Assembly: GCF_003987395.1 (NCBI RefSeq)
Contig: NZ_PIPT01000004.1
Span: 62,001 to 126,000 of the forward strand
Reading direction: 5' to 3'
DNA length: 64,000 nt
From: Pseudidiomarina aquimaris
Lineage (GTDB): Bacteria > Pseudomonadota > Gammaproteobacteria > Enterobacterales > Alteromonadaceae
Of the stretch, positions 8,892 to 17,370 are shown piece after piece. The translations under genes were made by a program, and so were the position numbers. Below the pieces are notes generated by a model. The model did not search any database. It saw only the letters and a program-made list of their open reading frames with translations, and was not told the DNA's origin. Positions within the stretch are counted from its first letter, which is position 1, and the number at the start of each line of letters is the position of its first letter.

Positions 8892-11195
8892 ATGAAACTT
8901 ACCCAAGTTACCCGTCGGCACGCCCGAAATACGTTGGGTGCAGGCCTTGCACTCATTGTCTTAGTCGGTTGTAGCAGTATGTCTACAGCGCCAGCGACTT
9001 CCACTTCTGTCGCCAATGGCACCACAGGTGAACAGTTAACACTCGAGCGACTCTATACTGACGCAACTTTACATGCTGGCGGGGTACCGCCCACCCGTTG
9101 GCTCGCCGATGGCAGTGGCTATACTACGCTCGAAGCTGCGTCTCAAGGCGAAGGCAATGACCTCGTTCGTTACCACCCCGAAACGCAGGCACGTGAAGTT
9201 CTCATTAGTGCCGCTGAGCTTACGCCGAGCGGACGCAACGAACCGCTTGCGCTAGCCGACTACCACTGGTCAAACGATGGCAGTAAGCTACTGATCTTTA
9301 CCAACACCAAACGTTCATGGCGCACCCACACCTTGGGTGACTATTGGGTCTTCGATCTCGACACGCGCAAATTGCAGCAGCTTGGGCAATTTGCCGATGC
9401 GTCGACTCTGCAATTCGCCAAATTCGACCCGGCAGCTCAGCGCGTGGCTTATGTCGTCAAGAACAACATCTATGTTGAAGCTCTGGCCACCGGCGAAGTG
9501 ACGCAACTTACCCATGACGGCAACGATACCATCGTCAATGGCACCTTCGACTGGGTAAACGAAGAAGAGTTTTTCTTACGAGACGGCTTCCGCTGGAGCC
9601 CGGACGGCGAACATATTGCGTATTGGCAATTAGACACCGAAGGTACGCCGATCTTCACTATGATCAACAATACCGATTCGCTGTATCCGACCTTAAAAAC
9701 CTTTCCCTACCCTAAGGTAGGTGAAACCAATGCAGCCATGCGCATTGGTGTGATGGATGCCGATGATGGCGACACCACTTGGATGCAGGTACCAGGCGAT
9801 CCGCGTCAGCATTACTTAGTCCGGATGCAATGGGCAGGTAACTCTGAAGAACTATTGATTCAGCAGCTGACACGGTCACAAGCGATCAACAAGACTTTCA
9901 TTGCTGATGCGGGTAACGGCGAAGTCAGCGAACTGTTACGGGAAACGACAGAAAGCTGGGCCGAGTATGTCGACGAAGTTAAGTTCTTCGATAACGGCGA
10001 CTTTACTTGGTTAAGCGAGCGCAGCGGCTACCGCCATATTTATCGCGTTGATCGTGACAGCGGTCGTCTCAATGCCATCACGCGCGGTAATTGGGATGTC
10101 GTCGAGGTGCTGCAAATCAACCAGCAACAGGGCTGGGTTTATTTTATCGCCTCACCGGAAACACCGCTCGAGCGCTATCTGTTCCGTGCCAGCCTTGATG
10201 GCTCGGGCAAGCTTGAGCGACTCACACCAGCAGCACCGGGTACCCACAGCTACCAATTGTCGGCCAATGCCGACTACGCTGTGCATACCTACTCACATGC
10301 TATGCAAGTACCACAAGTTGATATGGTGAGCCTACCAGACCACCAGCAGATCCGAATGATTAAAGACAACGCCAGTGCTCAGCAAGCCTTTAACGACCTT
10401 GCGAAAGGCTCTTTCGAGTTTTTCCAAGTGCCGGCTCGTGACGGTCTTCTGCTCGACGGTTTTTTAATGAAGCCAGTCGATTTTGACCCTAGCAAAGAGT
10501 ACCCAATTGTCTTTTACGTATACGGCGAACCTTGGGGCCAAACCGTGAGCAATAGCTGGGGCGGTGAACGCTTTCTTTGGCACACTTACTTAACTCAGCA
10601 GGGCTATATTGTTGCCTCCATCGATAACCGCGGCACGCGCTCACCGCGTGGTTTTGAATGGCGACGTTCGATCTATAAGAACCTCGGCGTAGTGACTGTG
10701 CGTGACCAGTACGATGCACTACAAGCGATGACCGAACGTTGGGACTTTATCGACGAAGAACGTGTCGGTATTTGGGGTCACAGTGGTGGTGGTTCGCAAA
10801 CCTTGAACGCCTTGTTCCGTTACCCTGAAAGCTACCATGTTGGGCTAGCTTTAGCTCCAGTACCTGATTTGACGCTCTATGACACTATCTACCAAGAGCG
10901 CTACTCTGGTTTGTTACCTGAATCGGCTGAACGTTATGCTGAAACCTCAGCTATCACTCTCGCTGAGAACTTGCAAGGTGATTTGCTGTTAGTACATGGA
11001 ACCGGCGATGACAACGTGCATTTTCAAGGATCAGAGCGCTTAGTCAACGAACTGATCAAACATGGTAAGCAATTTGAATATTTTGCCTACCCGAATCGCA
11101 CGCATGGCATTCGCGAGGGCGAAGGCACAACACTGCATTTGCGCACCATGATGACTGACTTCCTTCGGGAAAACTTACCAACCGGCGCCCGTTAA
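8892..11195 (+). CDS. Dipeptidyl peptidase IV-like S9 family lipoprotein
   Basis: Prolyl-oligopeptidase-family serine peptidase with an N-terminal beta-propeller (about residues 60-500, with repeated WSPDG-type strands) and a C-terminal alpha/beta-hydrolase. The nucleophile is Ser631 in GIWGHSGGGSQ; the Asp is likely in GTGDDNVHF and the His in NRTHGIREG. Residues DWVNEEEFF match the DPP IV Glu-Glu motif that anchors the substrate N-terminus. I chose the ATG at 8892 because it opens a lipoprotein signal ending LVGC (Cys27), so the enzyme is probably anchored to the outer membrane facing the periplasm. The 767-residue length fits bacterial DPP IV. It probably removes X-Pro dipeptides. Its stop shares the bases TTAA with the convergent gene. 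Confidence 0.93.
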   Translation: MKLTQVTRRHARNTLGAGLALIVLVGCSSMSTAPATSTSVANGTTGEQLTLERLYTDATLHAGGVPPTRWLADGSGYTTLEAASQGEGNDLVRYHPETQAREVLISAAELTPSGRNEPLALADYHWSNDGSKLLIFTNTKRSWRTHTLGDYWVFDLDTRKLQQLGQFADASTLQFAKFDPAAQRVAYVVKNNIYVEALATGEVTQLTHDGNDTIVNGTFDWVNEEEFFLRDGFRWSPDGEHIAYWQLDTEGTPIFTMINNTDSLYPTLKTFPYPKVGETNAAMRIGVMDADDGDTTWMQVPGDPRQHYLVRMQWAGNSEELLIQQLTRSQAINKTFIADAGNGEVSELLRETTESWAEYVDEVKFFDNGDFTWLSERSGYRHIYRVDRDSGRLNAITRGNWDVVEVLQINQQQGWVYFIASPETPLERYLFRASLDGSGKLERLTPAAPGTHSYQLSANADYAVHTYSHAMQVPQVDMVSLPDHQQIRMIKDNASAQQAFNDLAKGSFEFFQVPARDGLLLDGFLMKPVDFDPSKEYPIVFYVYGEPWGQTVSNSWGGERFLWHTYLTQQGYIVASIDNRGTRSPRGFEWRRSIYKNLGVVTVRDQYDALQAMTERWDFIDEERVGIWGHSGGGSQTLNALFRYPESYHVGLALAPVPDLTLYDTIYQERYSGLLPESAERYAETSAITLAENLQGDLLLVHGTGDDNVHFQGSERLVNELIKHGKQFEYFAYPNRTHGIREGEGTTLHLRTMMTDFLRENLPTGAR

Positions 11196-11905
11196 GGCGC
11201 ATCGTTGTAGTCTAAATAGGCTTCGTTCAGTACGGTCATACCGTGCTGGCGGAGCCATTTTTCTGCTTGCTGATAGTCTTCTGAATACCCCGCTACGAGT
11301 TGCCAAAAGCGTGCACTGTGGTTGAATTCTCGTAAGTGGCATAGCTCATGAATGACGACATTGCGTATCACCCACTCCGGCGCTAACCACAACTTCCAAC
11401 TGAATTTAAGCTCGCCACGGCGATTGCAATGCCCCCATTTACTTGAGAAATTTCCCACATCCCAACTTTGCGGCTGCAATTCATGCGTGCTCGGCCAAAC
11501 TCGAAAGAAATCATCGAGCCACTGCTGTGCTTGTTGCTGGTACCATTTTCGCACCAGTTCGCGGGGTTCTTTGGCTGGATTACTCCTTGGCGTAACAGTG
11601 GCAACCAGGTTCTGGCCGATGCGCTCGCAGGATTTTCGCGAGGCTTGCTTAACCACTAAATGCAATGGCTCGCCCAGCCAGCGTAATCGTTCACCAGACT
11701 GCCACGCCCTCTTATTCAACTGATGTAGCACCGCGCGCTGCTCGCGTAAGTGACGCTCGATCCACGCTTGCTTAGCTTGCACGAACGCATACACTTGCCG
11801 CTCCGGCATTCGCTGCGGGGCCTGCACGAGGACTTCACCGTCCCGAACTTTTATGGCAATCGAGCGACGGCGACGACTGCGTTGAATTGGATAGATTGCG
11901 CTCAT
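11192..11905 (-). CDS. YgjP-like (DUF45/SprT-type) zinc metallohydrolase
   Basis: Member of the YgjP/DUF45 family, a cytoplasmic gluzincin-like group of unclear substrate. The 237-residue protein has the active-site motif HELCHLREFNHSARFW near residue 187. The His-Glu-x-x-His plus downstream His are the expected zinc ligands. A basic N-terminus (RSRRRRSIAIKV) and a KWGHCNRRGELKFSWKL segment just before the zinc site are family hallmarks. It is convergent with the DPP IV-like gene, and the two stop codons overlap in a single TTAA. There are no signal peptide or membrane segments. Confidence 0.88.
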   Translation of the reverse strand: MSAIYPIQRSRRRRSIAIKVRDGEVLVQAPQRMPERQVYAFVQAKQAWIERHLREQRAVLHQLNKRAWQSGERLRWLGEPLHLVVKQASRKSCERIGQNLVATVTPRSNPAKEPRELVRKWYQQQAQQWLDDFFRVWPSTHELQPQSWDVGNFSSKWGHCNRRGELKFSWKLWLAPEWVIRNVVIHELCHLREFNHSARFWQLVAGYSEDYQQAEKWLRQHGMTVLNEAYLDYNDAP

Positions 11906-12015
11906 CGATTTTTTCAGCTTAAGGATTGACCTAGTTACGTTGCACAGACACCCATTTTAGGTGATCATACTGCCTTTCGTTTTTCCAAGACTAGCATGTT
12001 ACAGGAGTACAACGC

Positions 12016-13371
12016 ATGACTCGACATTACGATTATTTAGCCATCGGCGCTGGCAGCGGCGGTATTGCCTCTGCAAACCGTGCCGCCATTCGTGGCGCGA
12101 AAGCTGCGGTTATTGAAGCCAAAGCCGTTGGCGGAACTTGTGTCAATGTCGGTTGTGTTCCGAAAAAAGTCATGTGGTATGGCGCACACATTGCTGAAGC
12201 CATCAAATACAGTGAAGCCTATGGCTTTGACCTGAAACAAAATGGCTTCGATTGGGGTACCTTGGTGCGTAACCGCGAAGCCTACATCGAGCGGATTCAC
12301 GGTGGCTATAAGCGTGGCTTTGAAAGTAATGGCGTGGAGTATATCGAGGGCTTCGCACGCTTCGTCGACAAAAATACCGTGGAAGTGAATGGTGAGAAAA
12401 TCACTGCCGACCATATTACTATCGCGGTAGGCGGTCGAGCTATTATTCCAAGCTGTGAAGGTGCCGAATACGGTATCGACTCTGATGGCTTCTTCGCTTT
12501 AGAAGAGCGGCCGAATAAGGCTGTGGTCGTTGGTGCCGGCTATATCGCCGTCGAAATCGCTGGCGTGCTGCATGCCTTAGGTGCCGACAGCCATCTCCTA
12601 GTGCGTCGTGACCGCCCCTTGCGCTACTTCGACGAAGATATTACCGATGCTTTACTCGAACGCTTAGCGCAGGATGGCCCGACCCTCCACACCAATACCG
12701 TGGTACAAAAAGTCGAGAAAGGTGATGATGGCCTGCTGACGATTCACACCGAAACTGGCGATGCTATTGAAGGCGTGGACTGCCTCGTGTGGGCGATTGG
12801 TCGCGAGCCGGCAACAGACAAAATTAATCTTGAAGCCGCAGGCGTAGAAGTCGATCCGGTTGGCTTCATCCGCACCGATAAATATCAAAACACCAATGTC
12901 GAAGGTATCTATGCCGTTGGTGATATTACCGGTGAAGCACAACTGACCCCGGTGGCGATTAAGGCAGGGCGATTACTGTCAGAACGTTTATTCAACCCTG
13001 AGTTACCCGACGCACACATGGATTACACACAGATCCCAACCATTGTGTTCAGTCATCCACCTATCGGCACGGTCGGCTTAACCGAGGTTGAAGCGATCGC
13101 TAAATATGGCGAGGGCAATGTGAAAGTTTATCGCTCTAAATTCGCAGCGATGTACAACGCCGTTACTCCTCACCGTGCGCTAAGCACGTTCAAGCTTGTT
13201 TGTACGGGCCCAGAGGAAAAAGTGGTTGGTATTCATGGTATTGGCGAAGGTATGGATGAAATTCTACAAGGCTTCGCGGTGGCAATGAAGATGGGCGCCA
13301 CCAAAGCAGATTTTGACGCTACCGTCGCCTTGCACCCTACCAGTGCAGAAGAGTTCGTGACCTTACGCTAA
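12016..13371 (+). CDS. gor: Glutathione-disulfide reductase
   Basis: NADPH-dependent flavoenzyme that reduces glutathione disulphide in the cytoplasm. The 451-residue length equals the usual size. FAD binding is shown by [10 protein letters not shown] (residues 11-20), and the redox pair is Cys42 and Cys47 in [13 protein letters not shown]. The NADPH-binding [11 protein letters not shown] is near residue 175, with a downstream RRDRPLR that supplies the arginines typical of NADPH preference. The C-terminal [16 protein letters not shown] carries the catalytic His-Glu pair. AGGAG precedes the ATG. The marR gene converges from the right, and a hairpin inside its end probably terminates gor. Confidence 0.96.
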   Translation: MTRHYDYLAIGAGSGGIASANRAAIRGAKAAVIEAKAVGGTCVNVGCVPKKVMWYGAHIAEAIKYSEAYGFDLKQNGFDWGTLVRNREAYIERIHGGYKRGFESNGVEYIEGFARFVDKNTVEVNGEKITADHITIAVGGRAIIPSCEGAEYGIDSDGFFALEERPNKAVVVGAGYIAVEIAGVLHALGADSHLLVRRDRPLRYFDEDITDALLERLAQDGPTLHTNTVVQKVEKGDDGLLTIHTETGDAIEGVDCLVWAIGREPATDKINLEAAGVEVDPVGFIRTDKYQNTNVEGIYAVGDITGEAQLTPVAIKAGRLLSERLFNPELPDAHMDYTQIPTIVFSHPPIGTVGLTEVEAIAKYGEGNVKVYRSKFAAMYNAVTPHRALSTFKLVCTGPEEKVVGIHGIGEGMDEILQGFAVAMKMGATKADFDATVALHPTSAEEFVTLR

Positions 13372-13388
13372 TAGCGTTAGTAAGACTC

Positions 13389-13898
13389 TTACCTGACCTG
13401 GCTTTGCACCTTCAAAAGCAGCTCTTGGAGCTGCTTTTGTTCGTTAGGGCTCAAGCCCGCCATAATTTGCTCAGCTAGTTGAAAACGTGTCGTGGTTATC
13501 TCGTCAATCAACGCTTTGCCCTGTGCCGTTAGCGCTAATACCCGCGAACGTTTGTCATCCTGAGCATGTGTTCGCGTCAACAGACCGCGTTGAATCAAGC
13601 GGTCACAACAAAGCGTCAATGCCCCCGACGTGATGCGCACCTCTTCCAGTAATAAACTCGGCGTTCCTTGAAAAGGCTCACCTTGGCGTCGCAAGCAGGC
13701 TAAAACATCGTGTTCACGTTGACTTAAGCCTGCCTCTTTTAACGCGACACCACCTAGATCTTCAAGGTTCGCGGCCACCCCAAGTATACATCCAATAAGG
13801 CCAGCTTCTGCTACTGGCAGATCAGGACGTTGCGCTTGCCACTGCTCAGTGACACGCGCAAGTAAATCAGGAAAGCGATTGAGGTTATTAATTGCCAA
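13389..13898 (-). CDS. MarR family transcriptional regulator
   Basis: 169-residue winged-helix regulator. The DNA-binding region runs from about residue 55 to 135, with LSQREHDVLACLRR, the recognition-helix segment RITSGALTLCCDRLIQRGLLTR and the wing DDKRSRVLALTAQGK. All are typical of MarR proteins that sense small phenolics, oxidants or drugs. A Cys pair (TLCCDR) within the recognition helix is notable and might respond to thiol chemistry (inference). It is the third gene of blaI-M56-marR on the minus strand. A 36-bp nested dyad in the 64-bp gap directly upstream suggests autoregulation. Its last codons also encode a perfect hairpin. Confidence 0.88.
   Translation of the reverse strand: MAINNLNRFPDLLARVTEQWQAQRPDLPVAEAGLIGCILGVAANLEDLGGVALKEAGLSQREHDVLACLRRQGEPFQGTPSLLLEEVRITSGALTLCCDRLIQRGLLTRTHAQDDKRSRVLALTAQGKALIDEITTTRFQLAEQIMAGLSPNEQKQLQELLLKVQSQVR
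13414..13438. terminator. Perfect hairpin inside the 3' end of marR, likely gor terminator
   Basis: AAAAGCAGCTC (13414-13424) and GAGCTGCTTTT (13428-13438) form a perfect 11-bp stem with a 3-base loop, 43 bp after the gor stop. The A-tract/T-tract ends make it usable on either strand. It encodes the KQLQELLL stretch of MarR, so the terminator is embedded in coding sequence. Confidence 0.65.
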
Positions 13899-13915
13899 AG
13901 CATGAACTCAGTTAT

Positions 13916-13951
13916 GACTTTGCACAAAGATTATTCCCTTCGTGCAAAGTC
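13916..13951. promoter_or_regulatory. Nested dyad upstream of marR (putative MarR operator pair)
   Basis: GACTTTGCAC (13916-13925) and GTGCAAAGTC (13942-13951) are perfect inverted repeats. Each arm also lies within its own small dyad, CTTTGCACAAAG (13918-13929, perfect arms) and CTTCGTGCAAAG (13938-13949, one mismatch), with centres 20 bp apart, about two helical turns. The site sits 18 bp upstream of the marR ATG and just after the M56 gene stop. A MarR operator is the likeliest reading; an intercistronic hairpin is an alternative. Confidence 0.55.
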
Positions 13952-13962
13952 TGCAAGACTCT

Positions 13963-15102
13963 TTAGTCGGAAGCCAGTTGAAAAGCCAGAGCGACTTGGT
14001 GTCCTTCACCAGCAAAACGTGGATCGTACCGCCATTTACTGAGTGCTGTTTTTGCTGCCTCGTTAAAGATATCGGCTGGTTTAGCATTAAGTATCTCAAT
14101 ATTGGCTACTTTACCATCTGTGGTAACGCTGAAGCGCATGACCACCTGGCCTTCGATACCTTGCTGCGCAGCCGCGACTGGATAGCTCGGATTCACACGT
14201 ACTATGGGTCGTGCGTCCTCTTTTGCCTGTCCAGCGGCCATAACCGGTGACTGCCACGCAATAATGAATGTCATCGTCAAAAGACTCAGTACCAACAAGG
14301 GCCAGTAACGTAAGGGTCTTGCTGATTGCAGTTGTAAAATACGTTCTTTCATAGTTGTGTTTGCTCCGTAGCGGTAATGATGAGGGCTCAACGTCCCCTC
14401 GGTAATTGCAGTAGCCGCTACCTGCACTAACGTCTGACCATATTGCGCCCGCTCAGTAACCGAGGCACGTGCGAGCACTTGAGCATCACAAGCAAGCTCC
14501 TGATCATAACGAAAGCGGCGGTAACACAACCAAGCTACTGGATGAAACCAGAAAATTGCGCAGATCCCATAGGCGAGAGCGTTCGCCAATAAGTCTCCGC
14601 GCTGCCAATGTTGTTTTTCATGCGCCAACATTAACTGGCGTTGCTGCCTATTAAAGCGCTGGGCAAAATCGCGCGGCAGATACAATATTGGCCGCAGTAG
14701 ACCCGCGATGGCTGGCCCTGCGCCAGCATTTGTGCGGACCACGCGTAACCTACCGATCCGCCAGTAACGCCGTTCACGCGGCCACTGCAGCAGTAACACT
14801 GTCAATGCTACCGCCACCCCCAACAACCAAATCCAGTAAAACGTCATACTATACGATGCTGCAACAACTGTTGTTATTTGCTGCTGAGCTTGGACCAAGA
14901 CCAACCAAGCCGCGCTGCTTTCGTGCCACTGTGGCCACCATTGTTGTGGCAACGCGCTGACAATCAACGCTAAGGGTAAGAGAGCCCAAAGACTATAAAG
15001 GGTTCTGGCGCCGAAGTTTCTTAACAACCAGCGGTGGCAGCCGAGTCTGACTGCGCCGAAGCAGATAAGAATTAAACTACTACTGAGTACCCAATCAATC
15101 AT
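13963..15102 (-). CDS. BlaR1-type M56 membrane metallopeptidase fused to a TonB C-terminal domain
   Basis: I chose the ATG at 15102 (MIDWVLSSSLILICFG), which overlaps the end of blaI; a reading from 15162 would run far into blaI. The 379-residue protein has transmembrane helices near residues 5-20, 36-50 and 88-106. The M56 zinc motif HEKQH (161-165) follows in LMLAHEKQHWQRGD, with another helix near 275-295. The last 70 residues (RVNPSYPVAAAQQGIEGQV to SKWRYDP) are a TonB C-terminal domain, not the penicillin-binding sensor of true BlaR1. The protease may cut the BlaI partner on an envelope signal; the TonB domain suggests the signal comes from the periplasm or outer membrane (inference). 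No beta-lactamase gene is adjacent. Confidence 0.88.
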   Translation of the reverse strand: MIDWVLSSSLILICFGAVRLGCHRWLLRNFGARTLYSLWALLPLALIVSALPQQWWPQWHESSAAWLVLVQAQQQITTVVAASYSMTFYWIWLLGVAVALTVLLLQWPRERRYWRIGRLRVVRTNAGAGPAIAGLLRPILYLPRDFAQRFNRQQRQLMLAHEKQHWQRGDLLANALAYGICAIFWFHPVAWLCYRRFRYDQELACDAQVLARASVTERAQYGQTLVQVAATAITEGTLSPHHYRYGANTTMKERILQLQSARPLRYWPLLVLSLLTMTFIIAWQSPVMAAGQAKEDARPIVRVNPSYPVAAAQQGIEGQVVMRFSVTTDGKVANIEILNAKPADIFNEAAKTALSKWRYDPRFAGEGHQVALAFQLASD

Positions 15103-15475
15103 TCGAGCCTTCCTGCTCGAGCTTGTCGAGTAAGGCTTTAAGTTCACGAATATCGTCGTCACTCAGGTTGTCGGTCGCCGCAAAACTGGCTACCAAAGGT
15201 GCAACTTTTCCAGAGAACAAGCGCTTTACGAAGTTCTTGCCGGCATGGCGCTGATAGTCTTGCTCGGTGATGGTCGGGTGATAAAGGTAGGCGCGCCCTT
15301 GTTGTTGATAGTCAAGCGCGCCCTTTTGTACCAATCGATTGAGCATGGTTTTGATAGTCTTCGCTTGCCAATCAGAGGTATTTTGTAAACGCTCGACAAT
15401 TGCGATGGCGGGAAGTGGTGCTTCTTGCCAGAGTACCTTCATGACTTCCAGTTCGGCATTGCTGATCTCGATCAT
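15095..15475 (-). CDS. BlaI/MecI family transcriptional repressor
   Basis: 126-residue winged-helix repressor. It opens MIEISNAELEVMKVLWQ, followed by QNTSDWQAKTIKTMLNRLVQKGALDYQQQGRAYLYHP, which is the BlaI DNA-binding core. The C-terminal LKALLDKLEQE helix should dimerise. I chose the ATG at 15475, preceded by AAGGG; a longer frame from 15574 would cover the promoter and neighbouring gene. The family represses its own operon until the M56 partner triggers cleavage, and the partner's start overlaps this stop. Two TACA/TGTA-type dyads spaced 21 bp apart lie immediately upstream. Confidence 0.9.
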   Translation of the reverse strand: MIEISNAELEVMKVLWQEAPLPAIAIVERLQNTSDWQAKTIKTMLNRLVQKGALDYQQQGRAYLYHPTITEQDYQRHAGKNFVKRLFSGKVAPLVASFAATDNLSDDDIRELKALLDKLEQEGSND

Positions 15476-15491
15476 CGGAAAACCCTTACGA

Positions 15492-15537
15492 TTACACTTG
15501 TAAGCAAAAGGATTACAGACGTAATCTAAACTGTCAA
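15492..15537 (-). promoter_or_regulatory. blaI promoter with two BlaI-type operators
   Basis: A perfect -35 TTGACA (minus strand, plus 15532-15537) points into blaI. GATTACAGACGTAATC (15511-15526, 6-bp arms) occupies the -35/-10 spacer, and TTACACTTGTAA (15492-15503, 5-bp arms) lies just before the ribosome-binding site. Their centres are 21 bp apart, two helical turns. Both contain the TACA/TGTA elements known for BlaI/MecI boxes. The -10 (AATCCT at 15509-15514) is poor. The -35 overlaps the last codons of the Tag-like gene. Confidence 0.6.
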
Positions 15538-16229
15538 ACTTTTTTTCTTGTCGGTTCTGCCGCAGTTGCGTCAACGGTCATTGAGAGAATCCGTGACAAG
15601 TGACTAAACGGTAGCCCCGTCTCTTCATGCCAGCCATTAAAAACGCTTTGGATTTGCTTTAGGCCGCGCTGGCTGGTTTCGCTACCTTCAAGCAATTTAT
15701 GATTCCGCAAGGCAGTGAGGACGTCTGGAGAGAGTACGTAGCCATCCCAGCCGACGCGCCGTAAGAAGTGCTGTGCGGTAGCACCGCCTAAGCGTGAACC
15801 ATGCTTTTTAAAATAAGTGAGCAATTGCGCTTGTTGTTCGGATGGGTACTGCGCCAAAAATTCGCCGAAACTTCCGTATTCTTCGCTAATTTCGACGATC
15901 ATGCGGGCATTTACGGGGACAGTTTCAATTTTCTGCCAATTGCGGATGATCCGTGTGTCGTCGGCAAGTTGCTCGAGACGCTCAGGCGGCACCTGCTGCC
16001 AATAAAGCGGCACAAAGCCACTAAAAGCCTCTTCAAAACCGGGCCACTTGGCGTCGATAATGCGCCACACAAATCCAGCACGAAAAATGCCGCGGGTCAT
16101 TTCAGCCAAGTAAAAAGCGTCTGACTGTTCACGTAGCTGCGCTGCGGAGGCAAGTTTGGGCAACCGTGCATTAAGTTCTTTCTCGCCTTTGCGGGCAAGT
16201 GCTCGTTCATAAAAATACGCAAACTTCAC
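15534..16229 (-). CDS. DNA-3-methyladenine glycosylase I-like (Tag family) protein
   Basis: 231-residue protein resembling the Tag fold: the stretch FYLAEMTRGIFRAGFVWRII, a YWQQVPPERLEQL segment, and DTRIIRNWQKI, which aligns by eye with GIIRHRGKI of E. coli Tag. A helix-hairpin-helix region follows (FLRRVGWDGYVLS). It lacks the N-terminal CGW and C-terminal Cys/His zinc ligands of classical Tag, so it belongs to a divergent, zinc-free branch. A base-excision role on alkylated DNA is inferred. The start MKFAYFYERALARKGE is taken at 16229. The last codons overlap the blaI promoter. Confidence 0.7.
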   Translation of the reverse strand: MKFAYFYERALARKGEKELNARLPKLASAAQLREQSDAFYLAEMTRGIFRAGFVWRIIDAKWPGFEEAFSGFVPLYWQQVPPERLEQLADDTRIIRNWQKIETVPVNARMIVEISEEYGSFGEFLAQYPSEQQAQLLTYFKKHGSRLGGATAQHFLRRVGWDGYVLSPDVLTALRNHKLLEGSETSQRGLKQIQSVFNGWHEETGLPFSHLSRILSMTVDATAAEPTRKKV

Positions 16230-16331
16230 CTTAGACTCCTTCGTTTTAACTTCGCTCTTTATCGTATTTCTAGCGCATACGGCAGAACTTATGGTAGCTT
16301 CAGCATAACCGAATCAAGAAACTGGATACGA

Positions 16332-17366
16332 ATGTTTTTACTAATTGTTTTTGCTTTTATCGCCATTGGTGTTTCCTTTTTATGCTCGGTGCTTGAGGCC
16401 GCTTTACTCTCGATAACACCAAGCTATATCGCACAACAAAAAGCGACGAAACCTAAACTGCACAAAAACTTACAACGTTTAAAAGCGAATATTGACCGCC
16501 CGCTCGCAGCAATTTTGACTCTGAACACTATCGCCCATACTGTCGGTGCAGCAGGCGTTGGTGCGCAAGTAGGTGTGGTGTTTGGTGATGGCTATTTGGC
16601 GATTGCTTCGGCGGTGATGACGCTGCTGATTTTGGTTCTCTCAGAGATCATTCCAAAGACGATTGGTGCGAAATTTTGGCGTGGGCTCGCCCCGATGTTG
16701 CCGCCGACACTGAATTTCATGATTCTCAGCCTGAAGCCTTTCATTTGGCTATCGGACCAAGTTACCAAGCGCATTGGCGGTGAATCGCATGACATCGATG
16801 TGCGCAACGAAATTAAAGCACTGGCAATTGTCGGCAACGAGCAAAACGTTATCGATAGTGACGAGAAACGTGTGATCAGTAATATTCTTGACCTTCATGC
16901 CATCAAAGTAAGTAAGGCCATGACCCCGCGTACGGTAAGCGAGTCCGTGCGCCCCGACTGTACGGTTGCTGAGTTCCTCGAGCAGGTCAAAGCGATGCCT
17001 TACTCACGCTTTCCGGTGATTGACACAGACGAAGTGCCGCACGGTTTGATTTTGCGTAACGAAGCACTCGAATCGCATCGCGACGAGAAAATAAGCACCT
17101 TGGTTCGCGACATCGAGGTGTTATCACCTTCAGTGGATTTGGAAAGTGCGTTAACGCGTTTTCTCGAAACACGGCAACATATGGCGGTGGTTTACGACGA
17201 GCATGGAACATGGCTCGGTGTGATCACGCTGGAGGACATCATTGAAACAATTCTAGGCCAGCCGATTATGGATGAAACTGATACCGTGCCAAGCTTGCGT
17301 CGCTATGCGAAACAACGTTGGGGGCAGCGTATCAAGGCCGATTCTGACGCCAACGAAAAGGAATAG
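16332..17366 (+). CDS. CNNM/CorC-type hemolysin family membrane protein (DUF21 plus CBS pair)
   Basis: 344-residue integral membrane protein. A DUF21/CNNM region occupies about residues 1-150, with helices near 1-22, 55-80, 85-105 and 118-135 and the motifs SVLEAALLS and LSEIIPKTIGAKFWR. Two CBS domains follow (about 190-310, with AMTPRTVSESVRPDC and MAVVYDEHGTWLGVITLEDI). There is no C-terminal CorC/HlyC domain. The family is implicated in magnesium or cobalt efflux; the historical hemolysin label is probably misleading. The DGC gene begins 4 bp after the stop, so the two are a likely transcriptional pair. Confidence 0.9.
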   Translation: MFLLIVFAFIAIGVSFLCSVLEAALLSITPSYIAQQKATKPKLHKNLQRLKANIDRPLAAILTLNTIAHTVGAAGVGAQVGVVFGDGYLAIASAVMTLLILVLSEIIPKTIGAKFWRGLAPMLPPTLNFMILSLKPFIWLSDQVTKRIGGESHDIDVRNEIKALAIVGNEQNVIDSDEKRVISNILDLHAIKVSKAMTPRTVSESVRPDCTVAEFLEQVKAMPYSRFPVIDTDEVPHGLILRNEALESHRDEKISTLVRDIEVLSPSVDLESALTRFLETRQHMAVVYDEHGTWLGVITLEDIIETILGQPIMDETDTVPSLRRYAKQRWGQRIKADSDANEKE

Positions 17367-17370
17367 TCTT

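Noticed and set aside
15476-15574. Longer BlaI start
   Set aside because: It would run through the TTGACA promoter, the paired operators and the Tag-like stop; the ATG at 15475 has a ribosome site and the usual BlaI N-terminus.
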